Below, piece by piece: positions 1 through 14,215 of a stretch of 24,452 bases of DNA. The notes beneath the pieces are model-generated. The model was not told the DNA's origin and made no database searches. It worked only from the letters and a program-made list of their open reading frames with translations. The first letter of the stretch is position 1. Each line of letters begins with the position of its first letter. This DNA comes from CBDDRG01 sp051306415 (GTDB lineage Bacteria; Pseudomonadota; Gammaproteobacteria; Pseudomonadales; Porticoccaceae): positions 1-24,452 of the forward strand of contig JBPPNE010000173.1 of NCBI GenBank assembly GCA_051306415.1, given 5' to 3'. Both the position numbers and the translations under genes were made by a program.

Positions 1-477
1 CAATAACCTCACGACTCCAGCTGATATCAACGGGCATCAAATCTTTCTTGGTCCAGGTTTGGGTGCCGAACTTCAGCCGCGTGGTTACGATCCCCGCTTT
101 CGAGTAGCCGAACCAGTCATGGACTGCGCGGGGTATTGCGTAGTCGGGCTGGAGCGCTGAGCCCGTCGGGATGAATTTGGGTTGGCCGCCCCGAGCCGTG
201 TCGTAAACAATTTCGAACTCGTACGGCACCGCCGCTCCGGTTTGCCCGAAGATCAATCCGCTGCTATCGGGAAACAGGCAGCCTGGCGAAGGAACTGCGG
301 GGGACCCAAAAGGTAACCCGGGATACAGAGGGTGCCAGCAAATGTCAGCTTCACAATCGCCGCATTCGCCGGGCTCGCGGAGGAAAACCCCAGCAACAAC
401 GCTGTCATTGCGAGGGCGTAAGAAACTCGGGTGAACTGGCGCGCTGAGGTGATGCCTGCGCACTGATTTTCGGACAT
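1..477 (-). pseudogene. Secreted protein of unknown function, 5' part, apparent frameshift, cut by window edge
   Basis: Reading starts at the ATG at 477 and gives a signal peptide: charged N-terminus, hydrophobic stretch ALAMTALLLGF, and a likely cleavage after SPANA (about residue 39). It continues with IVKLTFAGT, the style of opening seen in secreted beta-rich bacterial proteins, including many PEP-CTERM proteins. This frame stops at 253. A second frame is open from about 331 to the window edge, more than 100 codons without a stop, and encodes protein-like sequence such as VPYEFEIVYDT and VHDWFGYSKAG. One added C in the CCC run (complement of 330-332) would join the two frames. The gene is therefore either a recent frameshift pseudogene or an intact gene with an indel error in the sequence. 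The C-terminus lies outside the window, so a PEP-CTERM anchor cannot be tested. I do not recognise the family. A purine-rich AAGAGA lies just upstream of the start. Confidence 0.55.
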
Positions 478-2883
<2,406 letters not shown>

Positions 2884-2919
2884 CCGTTCCGTTCGAGCCA
2901 ATTGCAAGAGTCCAAAATA

Positions 2920-2947
2920 GATAAAGGCGGGGTATCCCGCCTTTATC
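2920..2947. terminator. Bidirectional terminator hairpin between fadH and sucD
   Basis: A perfect 12-bp inverted repeat (GATAAAGGCGGG and its complement) surrounds a 4-base loop. It lies 37 bases after the fadH stop and 28 bases beyond the sucD stop, between convergent genes. On the minus strand the stem is followed by TATTTT, so the signal is better for the TCA operon than for fadH. Confidence 0.8.
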
Positions 2948-2975
2948 GCTGAACTGTGAGCAGGGCTTTCGCGAG

Positions 2976-3851
2976 CTATTTCCAGCCCGTGATTTCCTGT
3001 AGAGCCGCACCGATATCGGCGAGACTGCGGACGGTTCTGACGCCAGCGTCCTCGAGCGCGGCAAATTTTTCGTCAGCCGTACCTTTGCCACCGGAAATGA
3101 TCGCGCCGGCATGGCCCATGCGCTTGCCCGGCGGCGCGGTGACGCCAGCGATATAGGACACCACGGGTTTGGTGACATTGGCCTTGATGAACGCGGCGGC
3201 CTCTTCCTCCGCACTGCCACCGATTTCGCCGATCATCACGATGGCTTCGGTTTTGGGATCTTGCTGGAACAGCGCCAAGATGTCGATGAAACTGGAGCCG
3301 GCGATGGGATCGCCGCCGATGCCGACACAGGTGGACTGACCAAAACCGTAATCCGTGGTCTGCTTGACCGCCTCATAGGTCAGGGTACCCGACCGAGACA
3401 CCACACCGACCCTGCCGGGCAGATGGATATGGCCGGGCATGATGCCAATCTTGCATTCGCCGGGCGTAATCACACCGGGACAGTTCGGGCCAATCAAACG
3501 CACGCCGAGTTCATCGCACTTCACTTTGCACTCGAGCATATCGAGCGTCGGGATGCCCTCGGTGATACAGACGATGAGCTTGATACCGCTGTTGGCGGCT
3601 TCGAGAATGGAATCCTTGCAAAACGCGGCCGGTACATAGATCACCGAGGCATCGGCGCCGGTGGCCGCCACCGCGTCTTCGACGGTGTTGAAAACCGGCA
3701 AATTGAGGTGGGTTTTGCCGCCCTTGCCGGGGGTGACGCCACCGACCAGCTTGGTGCCATAGGCGAGTGCCTGCTCGGAGTGCATGGTGCCCTGGGCGCC
3801 GGTAAAACCCTGGCAGATGACCTTGGTGTTCTTGTCGATCAAAATGCTCAT
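2976..3851 (-). CDS. sucD: Succinyl-CoA synthetase, alpha subunit
   Basis: SucD (291 residues) binds CoA and carries the phosphohistidine of succinyl-CoA synthetase, which converts succinyl-CoA to succinate with substrate-level phosphorylation in the cytoplasm. Visible features are the CoA/nucleotide loop GFTGAQGT (15-22), the family signature [11 protein letters not shown] (152-162), GIGGDPI (177-183), and the phosphorylated histidine H247 in MGHAGAII. Length is about that of E. coli SucD (289). The ATG overlaps the sucC stop as ATGA, so translation is probably coupled to sucC. It is the last gene of the nine-gene TCA cluster and ends at the hairpin at 2920-2947. Confidence 0.97.
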   Translation of the reverse strand: MSILIDKNTKVICQGFTGAQGTMHSEQALAYGTKLVGGVTPGKGGKTHLNLPVFNTVEDAVAATGADASVIYVPAAFCKDSILEAANSGIKLIVCITEGIPTLDMLECKVKCDELGVRLIGPNCPGVITPGECKIGIMPGHIHLPGRVGVVSRSGTLTYEAVKQTTDYGFGQSTCVGIGGDPIAGSSFIDILALFQQDPKTEAIVMIGEIGGSAEEEAAAFIKANVTKPVVSYIAGVTAPPGKRMGHAGAIISGGKGTADEKFAALEDAGVRTVRSLADIGAALQEITGWK

Positions 3852-5017
3852 CGGTTGCTCTCCGCCGCTTTAACCACACTCTGGGCCGCATCGGTCAAAC
3901 TGGTCGCGGCGATAATGTTGAGCCCGCTGTCCGCCAGCAGTTTGGCGCCCAGCTCGGCGTTGTTGCCTTCGAGACGGACGACGACGGGAATCTTGACGCC
4001 GACCTCGGCGACCGCACCGATAATACCTTCGGCAATCAGATCGCAGCGCACAATGCCGCCAAAAATGTTGACCAGCACGGCGCTCACATTGGCGTCCGAG
4101 AGGATGATCTTGAAGGCCTCGGTGACTCTGTCCTTGGTCGCGCCACCGCCAACATCAAGGAAGTTGGCGGGCCTCCCGCCGTGATGCTTGATGATATCCA
4201 TGGTACCCATGGCGAGACCGGCGCCATTGACCATGCAGCCGATGTTGCCGTCGAGGGCGACGTAATTCAGATCCCACTGGGCGGCGTGGGCCTCGCGGGC
4301 ATCGTCCTGCGAGGGGTCGTGCATGGCCTTCAACTCGGGATGGCGATAAATCGCGTTGCCATCGATATTGATTTTGGCGTCGAGGCAATGGAGGTTGCCC
4401 TCGCTGGTGATCACCAGGGGATTGACCTCCAGCAGCGCCAGATCCTTTTCCTTGAACAGTTTGGCAAGGCCGAGAAAAATCTGGGTGAACTGGCCGATCT
4501 GATTGCCGATGAGGCCGAGCTTGAACGCCAGCTCGCGGGCCTGGTAGGGCTGCGCGCCGACGAGGGGGTCGATGGTCGCCTTGAGAATTTTCTCCGGCGT
4601 TTCATGGGCGACCTTTTCAATTTCGACGCCACCTTCGGTGGATGCCATGAAGACAATACGGCGACTGGCGCGATCCACCACGGCACCGAGATAGAGTTCA
4701 TTGGCGATATCCGTGCACGATTCCACCAGGATTCGGCTGACTGGCTGGCCGTTGGCGTCGGTCTGGTAGGTCACCAGGCGCTTGCCGAGCCACTGCTTGG
4801 CGAAGATTTTTATCTCATCCTTCGAGCTCACCAGCTTGACGCCACCGGCCTTGCCACGGCCACCGGCGTGAACCTGAGCCTTCACCACCCAGCGGTTGCC
4901 ACCGATTTTGTCCGCTGCGGCAACGGCCTCGTCGGCGGTCGCGGCGGCGACTCCCACCGACACCGGCAGGCCATATTCAGCGAACAGTTGTTTGCCCTGA
5001 TACTCGTGTAAATTCAT
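3848..5017 (-). CDS. sucC: Succinyl-CoA synthetase, beta subunit (ADP-forming type)
   Basis: SucC (389 residues) supplies the nucleotide- and succinate-binding half of succinyl-CoA synthetase. The protein opens with [16 protein letters not shown], the conserved start of the family, and has the ATP-grasp segment [15 protein letters not shown] (48-62) and the C-terminal [10 protein letters not shown]. The same frame is open for 53 more codons upstream, but that stretch overlaps lpd and is not protein-like, so the start at 5017 is chosen; length then matches E. coli (388). The ribosome binding site is weak (CTGGA), which suggests coupling to lpd 28 bases upstream. It overlaps sucD by four bases. 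Confidence 0.97.
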   Translation of the reverse strand: MNLHEYQGKQLFAEYGLPVSVGVAAATADEAVAAADKIGGNRWVVKAQVHAGGRGKAGGVKLVSSKDEIKIFAKQWLGKRLVTYQTDANGQPVSRILVESCTDIANELYLGAVVDRASRRIVFMASTEGGVEIEKVAHETPEKILKATIDPLVGAQPYQARELAFKLGLIGNQIGQFTQIFLGLAKLFKEKDLALLEVNPLVITSEGNLHCLDAKINIDGNAIYRHPELKAMHDPSQDDAREAHAAQWDLNYVALDGNIGCMVNGAGLAMGTMDIIKHHGGRPANFLDVGGGATKDRVTEAFKIILSDANVSAVLVNIFGGIVRCDLIAEGIIGAVAEVGVKIPVVVRLEGNNAELGAKLLADSGLNIIAATSLTDAAQSVVKAAESNR

Positions 5018-5045
5018 AGTGTGGTTCCAGATCGATGGGAAAAAA

Positions 5046-6548
<1,503 letters not shown>

Positions 6549-6555
6549 TTAATTG

Positions 6556-7773
6556 CTATATCTCAAGCAATATTTTAGCTGGGTACTCGATCATATCCTT
6601 GATTGCAACGAGAAATAACACGGCGTCGCGACCATCGATCAGGCGGTGGTCGTAGGAGAGCGCCAGATACATCATGGGGCGAATCACGATCTCGCCGTTT
6701 TCAACGACCGGGCGCTCCTTGATCGCATGCATACCGAGAATCGCCGACTGCGGGGGATTTAAAATTGGCGTCGACAGCATCGACCCGAATACGCCGCCAT
6801 TGGTGATGGTAAAGGTGCCCCCGTTCATTTCTTCTATCGTCAACTTGCCGTCACGGGCGCGGGTGCCGAATTCAGCCACCTTGCTTTCGATTTCCGCGAT
6901 ACTCATCTGATCCGCGTTGCGCAATACCGGCACCACCAGCCCGCGATCTGTCGATACTGCCACGCCGACATCCTGGTAGCCATGGTAGACGACGTCGGTT
7001 CCATCAATGGAGGCGTTTACCAGGGGAAAGCGTTTTAGTGCCTCCACCGCCGCGCGAACAAAAAACCCCATGAATCCCAGGCGTGTGCCATTGTGGCGCT
7101 GGCTGAATTGATCCTTGAACTGCGCACGCAGATCCATGATCCGGTGCAGATCCACCTCGTTGAACGTGGTCAGCATCGCCGTGGTGTGGGTGACCTGGAG
7201 CAGCCGCTCAGCAATGCGCGCCCGCATGCGCGTCATCGGCACTCGCTTTTCGGTGCGCTCGTCCGCCAACGCACTGATGGACGGCAGCATCGAACCACGC
7301 CCGGCTTCACCAGATGGGACTTTTGGCGAAACAGGGGCAGGCCGTGGCGGCTGGTAGCCGACAGCGTCCTCCTTGGTGATGCGGCCATCGCGGCCACTGC
7401 CGCTGATGTGGGCCAAATCGATACCTCGCTCTTCGGCGATCTTCCGTGCCGCGGGGCTCGCGATCACCATGGCCGCGGCCCCAGCCACGGGCGCTGTTGT
7501 GGTGGCGTGCGGTGATGCGGGAGAAGCACGCCCGGAGCCGGCCTCGAAGACCGCCAGCAACTCACCGCTGGCAATGATTTCGCCATCGACTTTGAGCAAC
7601 TTGGTCAGGGCGCCATCGGCGGGCGCAACCACCTCCAGGACGACCTTGTCGGTTTCAATATCCACCAGCAGTTCATCGCGGGCGACAAATTCACCCGGTT
7701 GCTTGCGCCAGTTGATCAAGGTGCCTTCCTGCACCGATTCGGGGAAGGTCGGTGCTTTTATGTCGATGGCCAT
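6556..7773 (-). CDS. sucB: 2-oxoglutarate dehydrogenase E2, dihydrolipoyl succinyltransferase
   Basis: E2 transfers the succinyl group from E1 via lipoyl-lysine to CoA and forms the core of the complex. The 405 residues hold a lipoyl domain (1-77) with the lipoylated lysine in IETDKVV (K43), an Ala/Pro-rich linker, a peripheral subunit-binding domain (about 104-137, [13 protein letters not shown] and [12 protein letters not shown]), a second linker, and the catalytic domain ending with [11 protein letters not shown] (H376/D380). Length equals E. coli SucB (405). The start [13 protein letters not shown] is the family opening and has AAGGA eight to nine bases upstream; a GTG six codons earlier lacks a site and is not chosen. 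It lies 29 bases after sucA. Confidence 0.96.
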   Translation of the reverse strand: MAIDIKAPTFPESVQEGTLINWRKQPGEFVARDELLVDIETDKVVLEVVAPADGALTKLLKVDGEIIASGELLAVFEAGSGRASPASPHATTTAPVAGAAAMVIASPAARKIAEERGIDLAHISGSGRDGRITKEDAVGYQPPRPAPVSPKVPSGEAGRGSMLPSISALADERTEKRVPMTRMRARIAERLLQVTHTTAMLTTFNEVDLHRIMDLRAQFKDQFSQRHNGTRLGFMGFFVRAAVEALKRFPLVNASIDGTDVVYHGYQDVGVAVSTDRGLVVPVLRNADQMSIAEIESKVAEFGTRARDGKLTIEEMNGGTFTITNGGVFGSMLSTPILNPPQSAILGMHAIKERPVVENGEIVIRPMMYLALSYDHRLIDGRDAVLFLVAIKDMIEYPAKILLEI

Positions 7774-7802
7774 CGAAGCGGTTCCTTGCACTCGAAAATA
7801 TG

Positions 7803-10640
7803 TTAGGAATTTATATCAAGACATTGATTTATAAAATTTTCTTGCTCTTTTAAATGTAGCGCCATATACCCACCAGCGGGTGCCGCTGAGGAATCGCGGC
7901 CCATGTAGCGTAGATAGAGCTTGTCATCCCGGGTATTGAGCACGCGGCGGATGCGGTGCTGGCTGTTGTACCAGACGCCCTGATTCAGGGGCTCCTCCTG
8001 GCACCAAACCAGATCTTTCAATTTGCGATAGGGGGCGAGAGCGGCAATCAGCGCAGCGTCGTCAAAGGGGTAAAGCTGTTCTATACGGATCAGCGCGACA
8101 TCGTCCTGCTTGCTCGCCGCGCGCGCCTCGTACAGATGGTAGTAAACCTTGCCGGAACACAGCACGACGCGCCTCACCTTGGCCGGACTCAGTTCGGTAT
8201 CCGCGATCACCGTCTCGAAATGGCCACTGGCAAGCTCTTCGAGTGTCGATGTGGCCAGCTTGTGGCGCAGGATCCATTTCGGACTCATCACAATGAGCGG
8301 CCGCCGCATCGGTCTGATTGCCTGGCGGCGCAACATGTGAAACAACTGCGCGGGCGTGGTCGGATTGCAAATCTGCATATTGTGTTCAGCACAAAGCTGA
8401 AGATACCTTTCCAGGCGCGCCGAGGAGTGCTCCGGCCCCTGCCCCTCATAGCCGTGAGGCAGCAACAGCACCAAGCCACAGAGACGCGCCCACTTGTGCT
8501 CACCACTGGCGATGAACTGATCAATCACCACCTGAGCGCCGTTGGCGAAATCGCCGAACTGGGCTTCCCATATCACCAGGCTATTCGGTGATGTAGTGGC
8601 GTAACCGTATTCGAAAGCCAGCACAGCTTCTTCGGACAGGAAGGTGTCATAGAGGTCAAAGCCCGGCTGGCCGTCGTGCAGCCGCTGCAAGGGGATACAG
8701 GCCTCACCGTCTTTTTGGCTCAGGAGCACCGCATGGCGGTGTGAGAAGGTGCCACGCCCGGAATCCTGGCCGGCCAAGCGAATGTGGTAACCCTGTTCAA
8801 GCAGGGTTCCGTAAGCGAGCAACTCCGCCATGCCCCAATTCAGCGGCAGCGCACCACCGGCCATCTTGCGGCGGTCGTCATAAATTTTTTCGACCTGGCG
8901 CTGAAGCACGATGCCGTCGGGGATATGGCAAATTCTCTGCGCAACGTCGCGAAGTTTGCGCGGGTCATACGTGGTATCCCCCGGGGCAGTCCAGTCGTGT
9001 CCCAGGTAGGGGCGCCAATCGACAAACAGTCGGTGGTCGGGCTCCGACACCAGATTGCTGATCACGTGCTCACCGCGATCCAGCGAGCGCCGATAGTCAT
9101 CGAGCATCGCGGTGGCTGCCGCTTCGCCAAGAACGCCCTCACCTATCAGTTTTTCCGCAAAGAGTGCGCGCGTGGTCTTGTGATGACGGATTTTCTCGTA
9201 CATCAGCGGCTGGGTGGCGGAGGGCTCGTCGGTCTCGTTGTGGCCGCGGCGACGATAACAGATCAGGTCGACGACGACGTCCTTCTTGAACTGGTAGCGA
9301 TAATCCATCGCGACCAAGGAGGCGAACATCACCGCGTCGGGATCGTCACCGTTGACATGAAAAATGGGCGCTTGCACCATTTTAGCGATGTCAGTGCAGT
9401 ACTCCGTGGAGCGGGCGTCCTCGCGCCGGCTAGTGGTAAAACCCACCTGATTGTTAAGCACGATATGGACAGTGCCGCCGGTCTTGTAACCGCGGGTCTG
9501 CGACATCTGGAACGTTTCCATCACCACGCCCTGCCCGGCAAAGGCGGCATCGCCGTGGATCAGGATCGGTACCACCTGATCGCCGGTGGGATCATTGCGA
9601 CGATCCTGGCGGGCGCGAGCAGAGCCCTCCACCACCGGCGAGACAATTTCCAGATGGGAGGGATTGAAGCTCAGCGCAAGATGCACTTCGCCGCCCGGCG
9701 TCATCACGTTTGACGAGAAGCCTTGGTGGTATTTCACGTCCCCCGAGGTATTGAGCGTTATCTTGCCTTCGAATTCGTTGAACAGCTCAGCGGGACTTTT
9801 GCCCAGCACATTGACCAGCACATTGAGACGCCCGCGGTGGGCCATGCCAAGCACAATTTCCTTGACGCCATACTCGCCGCTACGGTGAATCAGGCCATCC
9901 AGCATGGGAATCAGGCTCTCACCACCCTCAAGGCCGAAGCGCTTGGTGCCGGGGTATTTTGTATCCAGATGGCGCTCAAGCCCCTCGGCGCGAGTCAAGC
10001 GCTCAAGTACCAGGATACGGGTCTCGTTGCCATAGGTAGGGCGGGAACGCACACTTTCAAAACGCTGCTGTAGCCACTGCTTTTCTGCAAAAGAGGTGAT
10101 ATGCATGAACTCGGGGCCGAGGGGCCCGCAATAGGTCGCCTCCAAGTGGTCGATGATCTCGCGTAGGGTGGCTTCTTCCTTGCCGATGAACAGCGACCCG
10201 GTCTGGAACGTGGTATCGAGATCGGCCTCGGTGAGGCCGTGAAAACCGAGGTGAAGATCGGGAACGTTCTCGCGCTCCATCAAGCCAAGAGGGTCGAGCT
10301 TGGCGTGCTGGTGACCGCGAAACCGGTAGGAACTGATGAGCTGAACGACTTTTACCTGTTTGCGTTCATGCTCGATATTGATGCCACCGGAACCCGGCGC
10401 CGGAATCGGCCGCGCACGCCTGCGTCCGAGCAATTCGAAATGTGCCTGGATGGTCTCGTGAGAAGTGTCCGGCGCAACGTTGCCATTTACCCGCGGTAGC
10501 CCATCAAAAAATGCACGCCACTGCTCGGAGACGCCGTTGGGATCGTGCAGATAAGTCTCGTAGAGCGATTCGATGTAGGCGGCATTGCCGCCCGAGAGGT
10601 GGGAGGTGCGAAGGAATTGCTCCATGCTGTTGCTTTGCAT
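7803..10640 (-). CDS. sucA: 2-oxoglutarate dehydrogenase E1 component
   Basis: SucA is the thiamine diphosphate-dependent decarboxylase that commits 2-oxoglutarate to succinyl-CoA. The 945 residues open with an E2-binding N-terminal segment ([23 protein letters not shown]), followed by the dehydrogenase fold with [10 protein letters not shown], the thiamine/Mg region [12 protein letters not shown], and [18 protein letters not shown], all typical of this E1. Length fits the family (933-943). The ATG at 10640 is chosen because its product aligns with Pseudomonas SucA from the first residue; a GTG three codons upstream is possible. The gene follows sdhB by about 180 bases, the largest gap within the cluster, so a separate suc promoter is possible but none was convincing. 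Confidence 0.97.
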   Translation of the reverse strand: MQSNSMEQFLRTSHLSGGNAAYIESLYETYLHDPNGVSEQWRAFFDGLPRVNGNVAPDTSHETIQAHFELLGRRRARPIPAPGSGGINIEHERKQVKVVQLISSYRFRGHQHAKLDPLGLMERENVPDLHLGFHGLTEADLDTTFQTGSLFIGKEEATLREIIDHLEATYCGPLGPEFMHITSFAEKQWLQQRFESVRSRPTYGNETRILVLERLTRAEGLERHLDTKYPGTKRFGLEGGESLIPMLDGLIHRSGEYGVKEIVLGMAHRGRLNVLVNVLGKSPAELFNEFEGKITLNTSGDVKYHQGFSSNVMTPGGEVHLALSFNPSHLEIVSPVVEGSARARQDRRNDPTGDQVVPILIHGDAAFAGQGVVMETFQMSQTRGYKTGGTVHIVLNNQVGFTTSRREDARSTEYCTDIAKMVQAPIFHVNGDDPDAVMFASLVAMDYRYQFKKDVVVDLICYRRRGHNETDEPSATQPLMYEKIRHHKTTRALFAEKLIGEGVLGEAAATAMLDDYRRSLDRGEHVISNLVSEPDHRLFVDWRPYLGHDWTAPGDTTYDPRKLRDVAQRICHIPDGIVLQRQVEKIYDDRRKMAGGALPLNWGMAELLAYGTLLEQGYHIRLAGQDSGRGTFSHRHAVLLSQKDGEACIPLQRLHDGQPGFDLYDTFLSEEAVLAFEYGYATTSPNSLVIWEAQFGDFANGAQVVIDQFIASGEHKWARLCGLVLLLPHGYEGQGPEHSSARLERYLQLCAEHNMQICNPTTPAQLFHMLRRQAIRPMRRPLIVMSPKWILRHKLATSTLEELASGHFETVIADTELSPAKVRRVVLCSGKVYYHLYEARAASKQDDVALIRIEQLYPFDDAALIAALAPYRKLKDLVWCQEEPLNQGVWYNSQHRIRRVLNTRDDKLYLRYMGRDSSAAPAGGYMALHLKEQENFINQCLDINS

Positions 10641-10820
10641 CTTTGTCACCGATTGCCTACAGGTGGTGGCCTGACGGGTTCATTGCATTCATGCGAAACT
10701 AAATATCGCTTACTGAATGGCCAACTAAAATCAGTCTCCCTGACATTGTTTATCCAGGATGGCTGCCCCGTGCAACAGATCAAGCGCCACTACTTTTAAG
10801 CTTTTAAGTGCCGCCTCTAC

Positions 10821-11525
10821 TCAAGTGCCACTGCGCAGCAGCATACCCCGGATGTGACCAATCGCCCGGGTAGGATTCAACCCCTTCGGACAGACAGCAA
10901 CGCAGTTCTGAATACCGTGACAGCGGAACACGCTAAAGGGATCGTCCAATTTGGCGAGACGCTCCTCGGTCGCGGTATCGCGGCTGTCGGCGAGAAACCG
11001 GTAGGCCTGAAGCAGGCCGGCGGGACCGATGAACTTGTCGGGGTTCCACCAGAACGAAGGACAGGCCGTTGAACAGCAGGCGCACAGGATGCACTCATAT
11101 AGGCCGTCGAGCTTTTCCCGCTCCGCTGGCGACTGCAAACGCTCGATGGCGGGCGCGGGCGTGTCGTTGAGTAGGTAGGGCTGAATTTTTTCGTACTGGG
11201 CGTAGAACTGGCTCATGTCGACCACCAGATCGCGGACGACCGGCAGTCCCGGCAGTGGCCGCACGACGAGCTTGTTGTTTTTGACACAGGCGGACAGCGG
11301 GGTGATGCAGGCCAAGCCGTTCTTGCCGCTGATGTTGAGGCCATCGGAGCCGCATACGCCCTCGCGACAGGAGCGGCGAAACACCAGAGAGGTGTCAGCG
11401 GCCTTCAGCAGCTCGAGCACATCCAGCACCATGAGATCCTTGCCGCCGGTATCGATCTCGTAATCCTGCATGTACGGCGTTTTGTCCGTTTCCGGATTGT
11501 AACGGTATACGCTGACCTTGAGCAT
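10821..11525 (-). CDS. sdhB: Succinate dehydrogenase iron-sulfur subunit
   Basis: SdhB (234 residues) carries electrons from the FAD of SdhA to ubiquinone through three Fe-S clusters. The 2Fe-2S ligands lie in CREGVCGSDG and the following NGLAC (C53, C58, D61 and C73, as in E. coli with its Asp ligand). The 4Fe-4S and 3Fe-4S ligands lie in CILCACCSTACPSFWW and CHGIQNCVAVCPKGLNP. The start MLKVSVYRYNPETD is the conserved opening; the same frame extends 17 codons further into the end of sdhA without family similarity. It follows sdhA by 16 bases with a weak ribosome binding site, which suggests coupling. Confidence 0.97.
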   Translation of the reverse strand: MLKVSVYRYNPETDKTPYMQDYEIDTGGKDLMVLDVLELLKAADTSLVFRRSCREGVCGSDGLNISGKNGLACITPLSACVKNNKLVVRPLPGLPVVRDLVVDMSQFYAQYEKIQPYLLNDTPAPAIERLQSPAEREKLDGLYECILCACCSTACPSFWWNPDKFIGPAGLLQAYRFLADSRDTATEERLAKLDDPFSVFRCHGIQNCVAVCPKGLNPTRAIGHIRGMLLRSGT

Positions 11526-11541
11526 GATGCGATCAGTCCTG

Positions 11542-13314
11542 TCAGTAGGTTCTAGCCGTGGGTTCAAAAGCCGCACGGGTTTTCGGCGTGAAGTTCACCG
11601 CGCGCTTGCCGACGGTCTTTTGTCCGGGGAAGTAAAGCGAATGGCACAACCAGTTGTCGTCGTCGCGATCGGGGAAGTCTTCACGGGCATGGGCCCCGCG
11701 ACTCTCCTGGCGAATTTCGGCGGCAATGGCGGTGGCTTCCGCTACTTCGAGCAGGTTCTGCAACTCCAGCGCCTCGATGCGCGCCGTGTTGAACGCCAGG
11801 CTCTTGTCTTCGAGCTTCACACCCTCGATGCGGGGGCGCAGATCAGACAGTTTTTTGATGCCTTCACGCATATAGTCGCCGCGCCGGAACACGCCGAAAT
11901 AGTTCTGCATGACGGTTTGTAATTCCTTGCGCAGGCCGGCCGCCGTTTCGCCATCGGTGCTGGCGTTGATCCGGTTCAACCCGGCCATGGCGACATCGAC
12001 ATCGGTCGCGGAGGGATCGCGCATTTCGATGCCGTCGCGCAAGGCTTTTTCAATAAACAAACCGGAGGCGCGGCCGAACACCACCAGATCCAACAGCGAA
12101 TTGCCGCCCAGCCGATTGGCGCCGTGAACCGATACGCAGGCGACCTCGCCGCAGGCGAACAAACCGGGGATGATCGATTCGTTGCCGTTCGCATCCACCG
12201 TGAGTGCTTGGCCGTGCACATTGGTCGGAATGCCACCCATCATGTAGTGGCAGGTGGGCACCACGGGGATGGGCTCCTTGACCGGATCGGCGTGGGCGAA
12301 GGTCTGCGCCAACTCACAAATGCCGGGCAGGCGGCTGTGCAGCACCGCTTCACCCAAATGATCGAGCTTGAGAAAAACGTGGTCGCCATCGGGACCGCAG
12401 CCGCGACCTTCGAGAATTTCAAGGATCATCGAGCGCGCAACGACATCGCGGCCGGCGAGATCCTTGGCGTTGGGGGCATAGCGTTCCATGAAGCGCTCGC
12501 CGTCCTTGTTCACCAGATAGCCGCCCTCACCGCGACAACCCTCTGTCACCAATACGCCGGCGCCGTGGATGCCGGTCGGGTGGAACTGCCACATCTCGAT
12601 ATCCTGCACCGGATAACCCGCGCGCAGCGCCATGCCGACGCCATCGCCGGTGTTGATGTGGGCATTGGTAGTCGATGCATAGATGCGACCGGCGCCACCG
12701 GTCGCGAACACGGTGGCCTTGGCTTTCACATAGACGGTTTCACCGCTCTCGATATTGATCGCGATGACGCCGGCGACCACACCGTCCTGGTTCTTGACGA
12801 TATCGACGGCAAACCATTCGTTGAGGAATACGGTTTTGCTCTTAAGATTGGTCTGGTAGAGCGTATGCAACAGCGCGTGACCGGTGCGATCCGCCGCCGC
12901 GCAGGTGCGCGCCGCTTGGCCGCCGGCGCCAAAATCCTTCGACTGACCACCGAACGGCCGCTGATAGATGCGACCGTTGTCGAAGCGAGAGAACGGCAGG
13001 CCCATGTGCTCCAGCTCGAACACCGCCGCCGGGCCAACGGAACACATATATTCGATGGCGTCCTGGTCGCCGATGTAATCGGAACCCTTGACGGTGTCAT
13101 ACATGTGCCACTCCCAATTGTCGTTGGGATCGGCGGCGCCAATGGCGCAGGTGATGCCGCCCTGCGCGGAAACGGTGTGCGAACGGGTCGGGAAGACTTT
13201 GGAAATGACGGCGGTCTTGTAACCGGACTGGGCCAACTGAAGAGCCGCGCGCATGCCCGCTCCGCCACCACCCACAATCACGCCGTCGAAAGACAGAGTT
13301 GGCACATTCGCCAT
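11542..13314 (-). CDS. sdhA: Succinate dehydrogenase flavoprotein subunit
   Basis: SdhA (590 residues) oxidises succinate to fumarate on covalently bound FAD at the cytoplasmic face of the inner membrane. Seen are the FAD-binding GGGGAG (15-20), SHTVSAQGG with the FAD-linking histidine H46, the substrate region [21 protein letters not shown], and [18 protein letters not shown]. The ending [11 protein letters not shown] is family-typical and the length (588 in E. coli) is right. The ATG at 13314 has GGGGAG nine bases upstream; that site lies inside the last copy of a 15-bp tandem repeat separating sdhA from sdhD. Confidence 0.98.
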   Translation of the reverse strand: MANVPTLSFDGVIVGGGGAGMRAALQLAQSGYKTAVISKVFPTRSHTVSAQGGITCAIGAADPNDNWEWHMYDTVKGSDYIGDQDAIEYMCSVGPAAVFELEHMGLPFSRFDNGRIYQRPFGGQSKDFGAGGQAARTCAAADRTGHALLHTLYQTNLKSKTVFLNEWFAVDIVKNQDGVVAGVIAINIESGETVYVKAKATVFATGGAGRIYASTTNAHINTGDGVGMALRAGYPVQDIEMWQFHPTGIHGAGVLVTEGCRGEGGYLVNKDGERFMERYAPNAKDLAGRDVVARSMILEILEGRGCGPDGDHVFLKLDHLGEAVLHSRLPGICELAQTFAHADPVKEPIPVVPTCHYMMGGIPTNVHGQALTVDANGNESIIPGLFACGEVACVSVHGANRLGGNSLLDLVVFGRASGLFIEKALRDGIEMRDPSATDVDVAMAGLNRINASTDGETAAGLRKELQTVMQNYFGVFRRGDYMREGIKKLSDLRPRIEGVKLEDKSLAFNTARIEALELQNLLEVAEATAIAAEIRQESRGAHAREDFPDRDDDNWLCHSLYFPGQKTVGKRAVNFTPKTRAAFEPTARTY

Positions 13315-13321
13315 CAGATCA

Positions 13322-13366
13322 GACTCCCCACAGTCAGCTTCCCCACAGTCAAATCGCCCACAGTCA
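13322..13366 (-). repeat. 15-bp tandem repeat, three copies, at the sdhD-sdhA junction
   Basis: On the minus strand the unit TGACTGTGGGnnnnn occurs three times in a row (units at 13352-13366, 13337-13351 and 13322-13336 in transcription order). The first ten bases are identical in all copies. The first TGA is the sdhD stop codon, and because the period is 15 the next two TGA triplets stay in the same frame. The last copy supplies the GGGGAG ribosome binding site of sdhA. Confidence 0.9.
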
Positions 13367-13735
13367 CCTTACCCAAAGGATGTCGATGGCCCAGATCACA
13401 TAGGCGAGTGTCACCACAATCATGCCAAGCTGGCAGACGACGCGTAGCAAAGTTGCCTTGGGCCCCAGCAGACGCACTGTGACATAGTCGGTGAGTACTC
13501 CCCACAGACCAATCCAGGCGTGGGCGGCAAGCGAAAAGATGGTCAGTACATTGAACAGCCGCACCCAGAAGTTGCGGTGGAGTTCCGCCCACTGGGCGAA
13601 GTCCAGCCCCGGATGGGCCAACAGATAGCCGACGATGAAGACGAGATAGATCGCCAGCACCACCGCACTGACCCGCTGCACGAGCCAGTCCGAAAGGCCG
13701 CTGCGGCCGAAACTGGTGACATTGGTTACAGCCAT
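13364..13735 (-). CDS. sdhD: Succinate dehydrogenase membrane anchor subunit D
   Basis: SdhD (123 residues) is one of the two membrane anchors that hold SdhAB, ligate haem b and form the ubiquinone site. Three hydrophobic helices are visible (about 22-40, 58-80 and 97-119). H72 in AHAWIGLW corresponds to the family's conserved helix-II histidine, and D83-Y84 to the Asp-Tyr pair at the quinone site. The start [14 protein letters not shown] matches Pseudomonas SdhD; the longer upstream frame lies within sdhC. It overlaps sdhC by ten bases (ATGGCTGTAA), implying translational coupling. Confidence 0.94.
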   Translation of the reverse strand: MAVTNVTSFGRSGLSDWLVQRVSAVVLAIYLVFIVGYLLAHPGLDFAQWAELHRNFWVRLFNVLTIFSLAAHAWIGLWGVLTDYVTVRLLGPKATLLRVVCQLGMIVVTLAYVIWAIDILWVR

Positions 13736-14103
13736 AGCCAAGCTCCCGCAAGCACGAACAAAACACCAGCGCACAGCAGTACGATTTTGGCGCCGCGCGC
13801 GCCGCCTTCCAGGGTCTCGCCAATGCCGCAGTCCATGATCAAATGACGGATACCAGCGACCAAGTGATACGCCAACGCTGCCAGCATTCCCCAGATCACC
13901 AGCTGACAAAGCGGGTGGGTAATAATCGTCTTCAGATTACGGAAACTCTCTTCCGATGCCAGACTGGCGTCGAGCATCCACAGGAACAGGCCGGTGGCAA
14001 AGAACAGTACTACACCTGAAATACGGTGGAGAATTGAAACCCAGGCAGCAACGGGAAGCTTGATGGTCCCGATATCCAGATTGACAGGTCTTTTATCGCT
14101 CAC
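13726..14103 (-). CDS. sdhC: Succinate dehydrogenase cytochrome b556 subunit
   Basis: SdhC (125 residues) is the cytochrome b anchor. S23 and R27 in SILHR are the quinone-site residues (E. coli Ser27/Arg31), and H80 in YHLVAGIRHL is the axial haem ligand (His84 in E. coli). Three membrane helices are visible. The start is taken as the GTG at 14103, giving VSDKRPVNLDI; the family begins just before RPVNLD, and GGGGAGGTGG lies upstream at good spacing. An in-frame ATG 15 codons earlier would place that site inside the coding sequence, so it is less likely. It is the first gene of the cluster, with a 5' leader of about 100 bases containing a terminator-like hairpin. Confidence 0.94.
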   Translation of the reverse strand: MSDKRPVNLDIGTIKLPVAAWVSILHRISGVVLFFATGLFLWMLDASLASEESFRNLKTIITHPLCQLVIWGMLAALAYHLVAGIRHLIMDCGIGETLEGGARGAKIVLLCAGVLFVLAGAWLWL

Positions 14104-14145
14104 GTGAATCGCCACCTCCCCAGCGTGGGACATAAAACGGGACAC

Positions 14146-14185
14146 AAAAAAGGCGACTCTTGGCAGCGATGCCCCTTGAGTCACC
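14146..14185 (-). terminator. Intrinsic-terminator-like hairpin in the sdh leader (possible attenuator)
   Basis: On the minus strand GGTGACTC (14185-14178) can pair with GAGTCGCC (14159-14152) with one G-U pair, around an inner GGCA/TGCC helix, and is followed directly by six T (14151-14146). The element lies between the predicted sdh promoter and the sdhC start. A T-run also follows the hairpin on the plus strand, three bases beyond the stem, so it could act in both directions. Confidence 0.6.
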
Positions 14186-14215
14186 GGCTTTTTGGACCAC
14201 CTCTGAACGGACGCC

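Noticed and set aside
10793..10808. CTTTTAAG direct repeat between sdhB and sucA as a terminator or operator
   Set aside because: It is a short AT-rich direct repeat with no stable stem; nothing further supports a function.
12124..13482. A 452-codon plus-strand open frame opposite sdhA
   Set aside because: Antisense to a certain sdhA; the length follows from third-position GC bias and no recognisable domain is seen.
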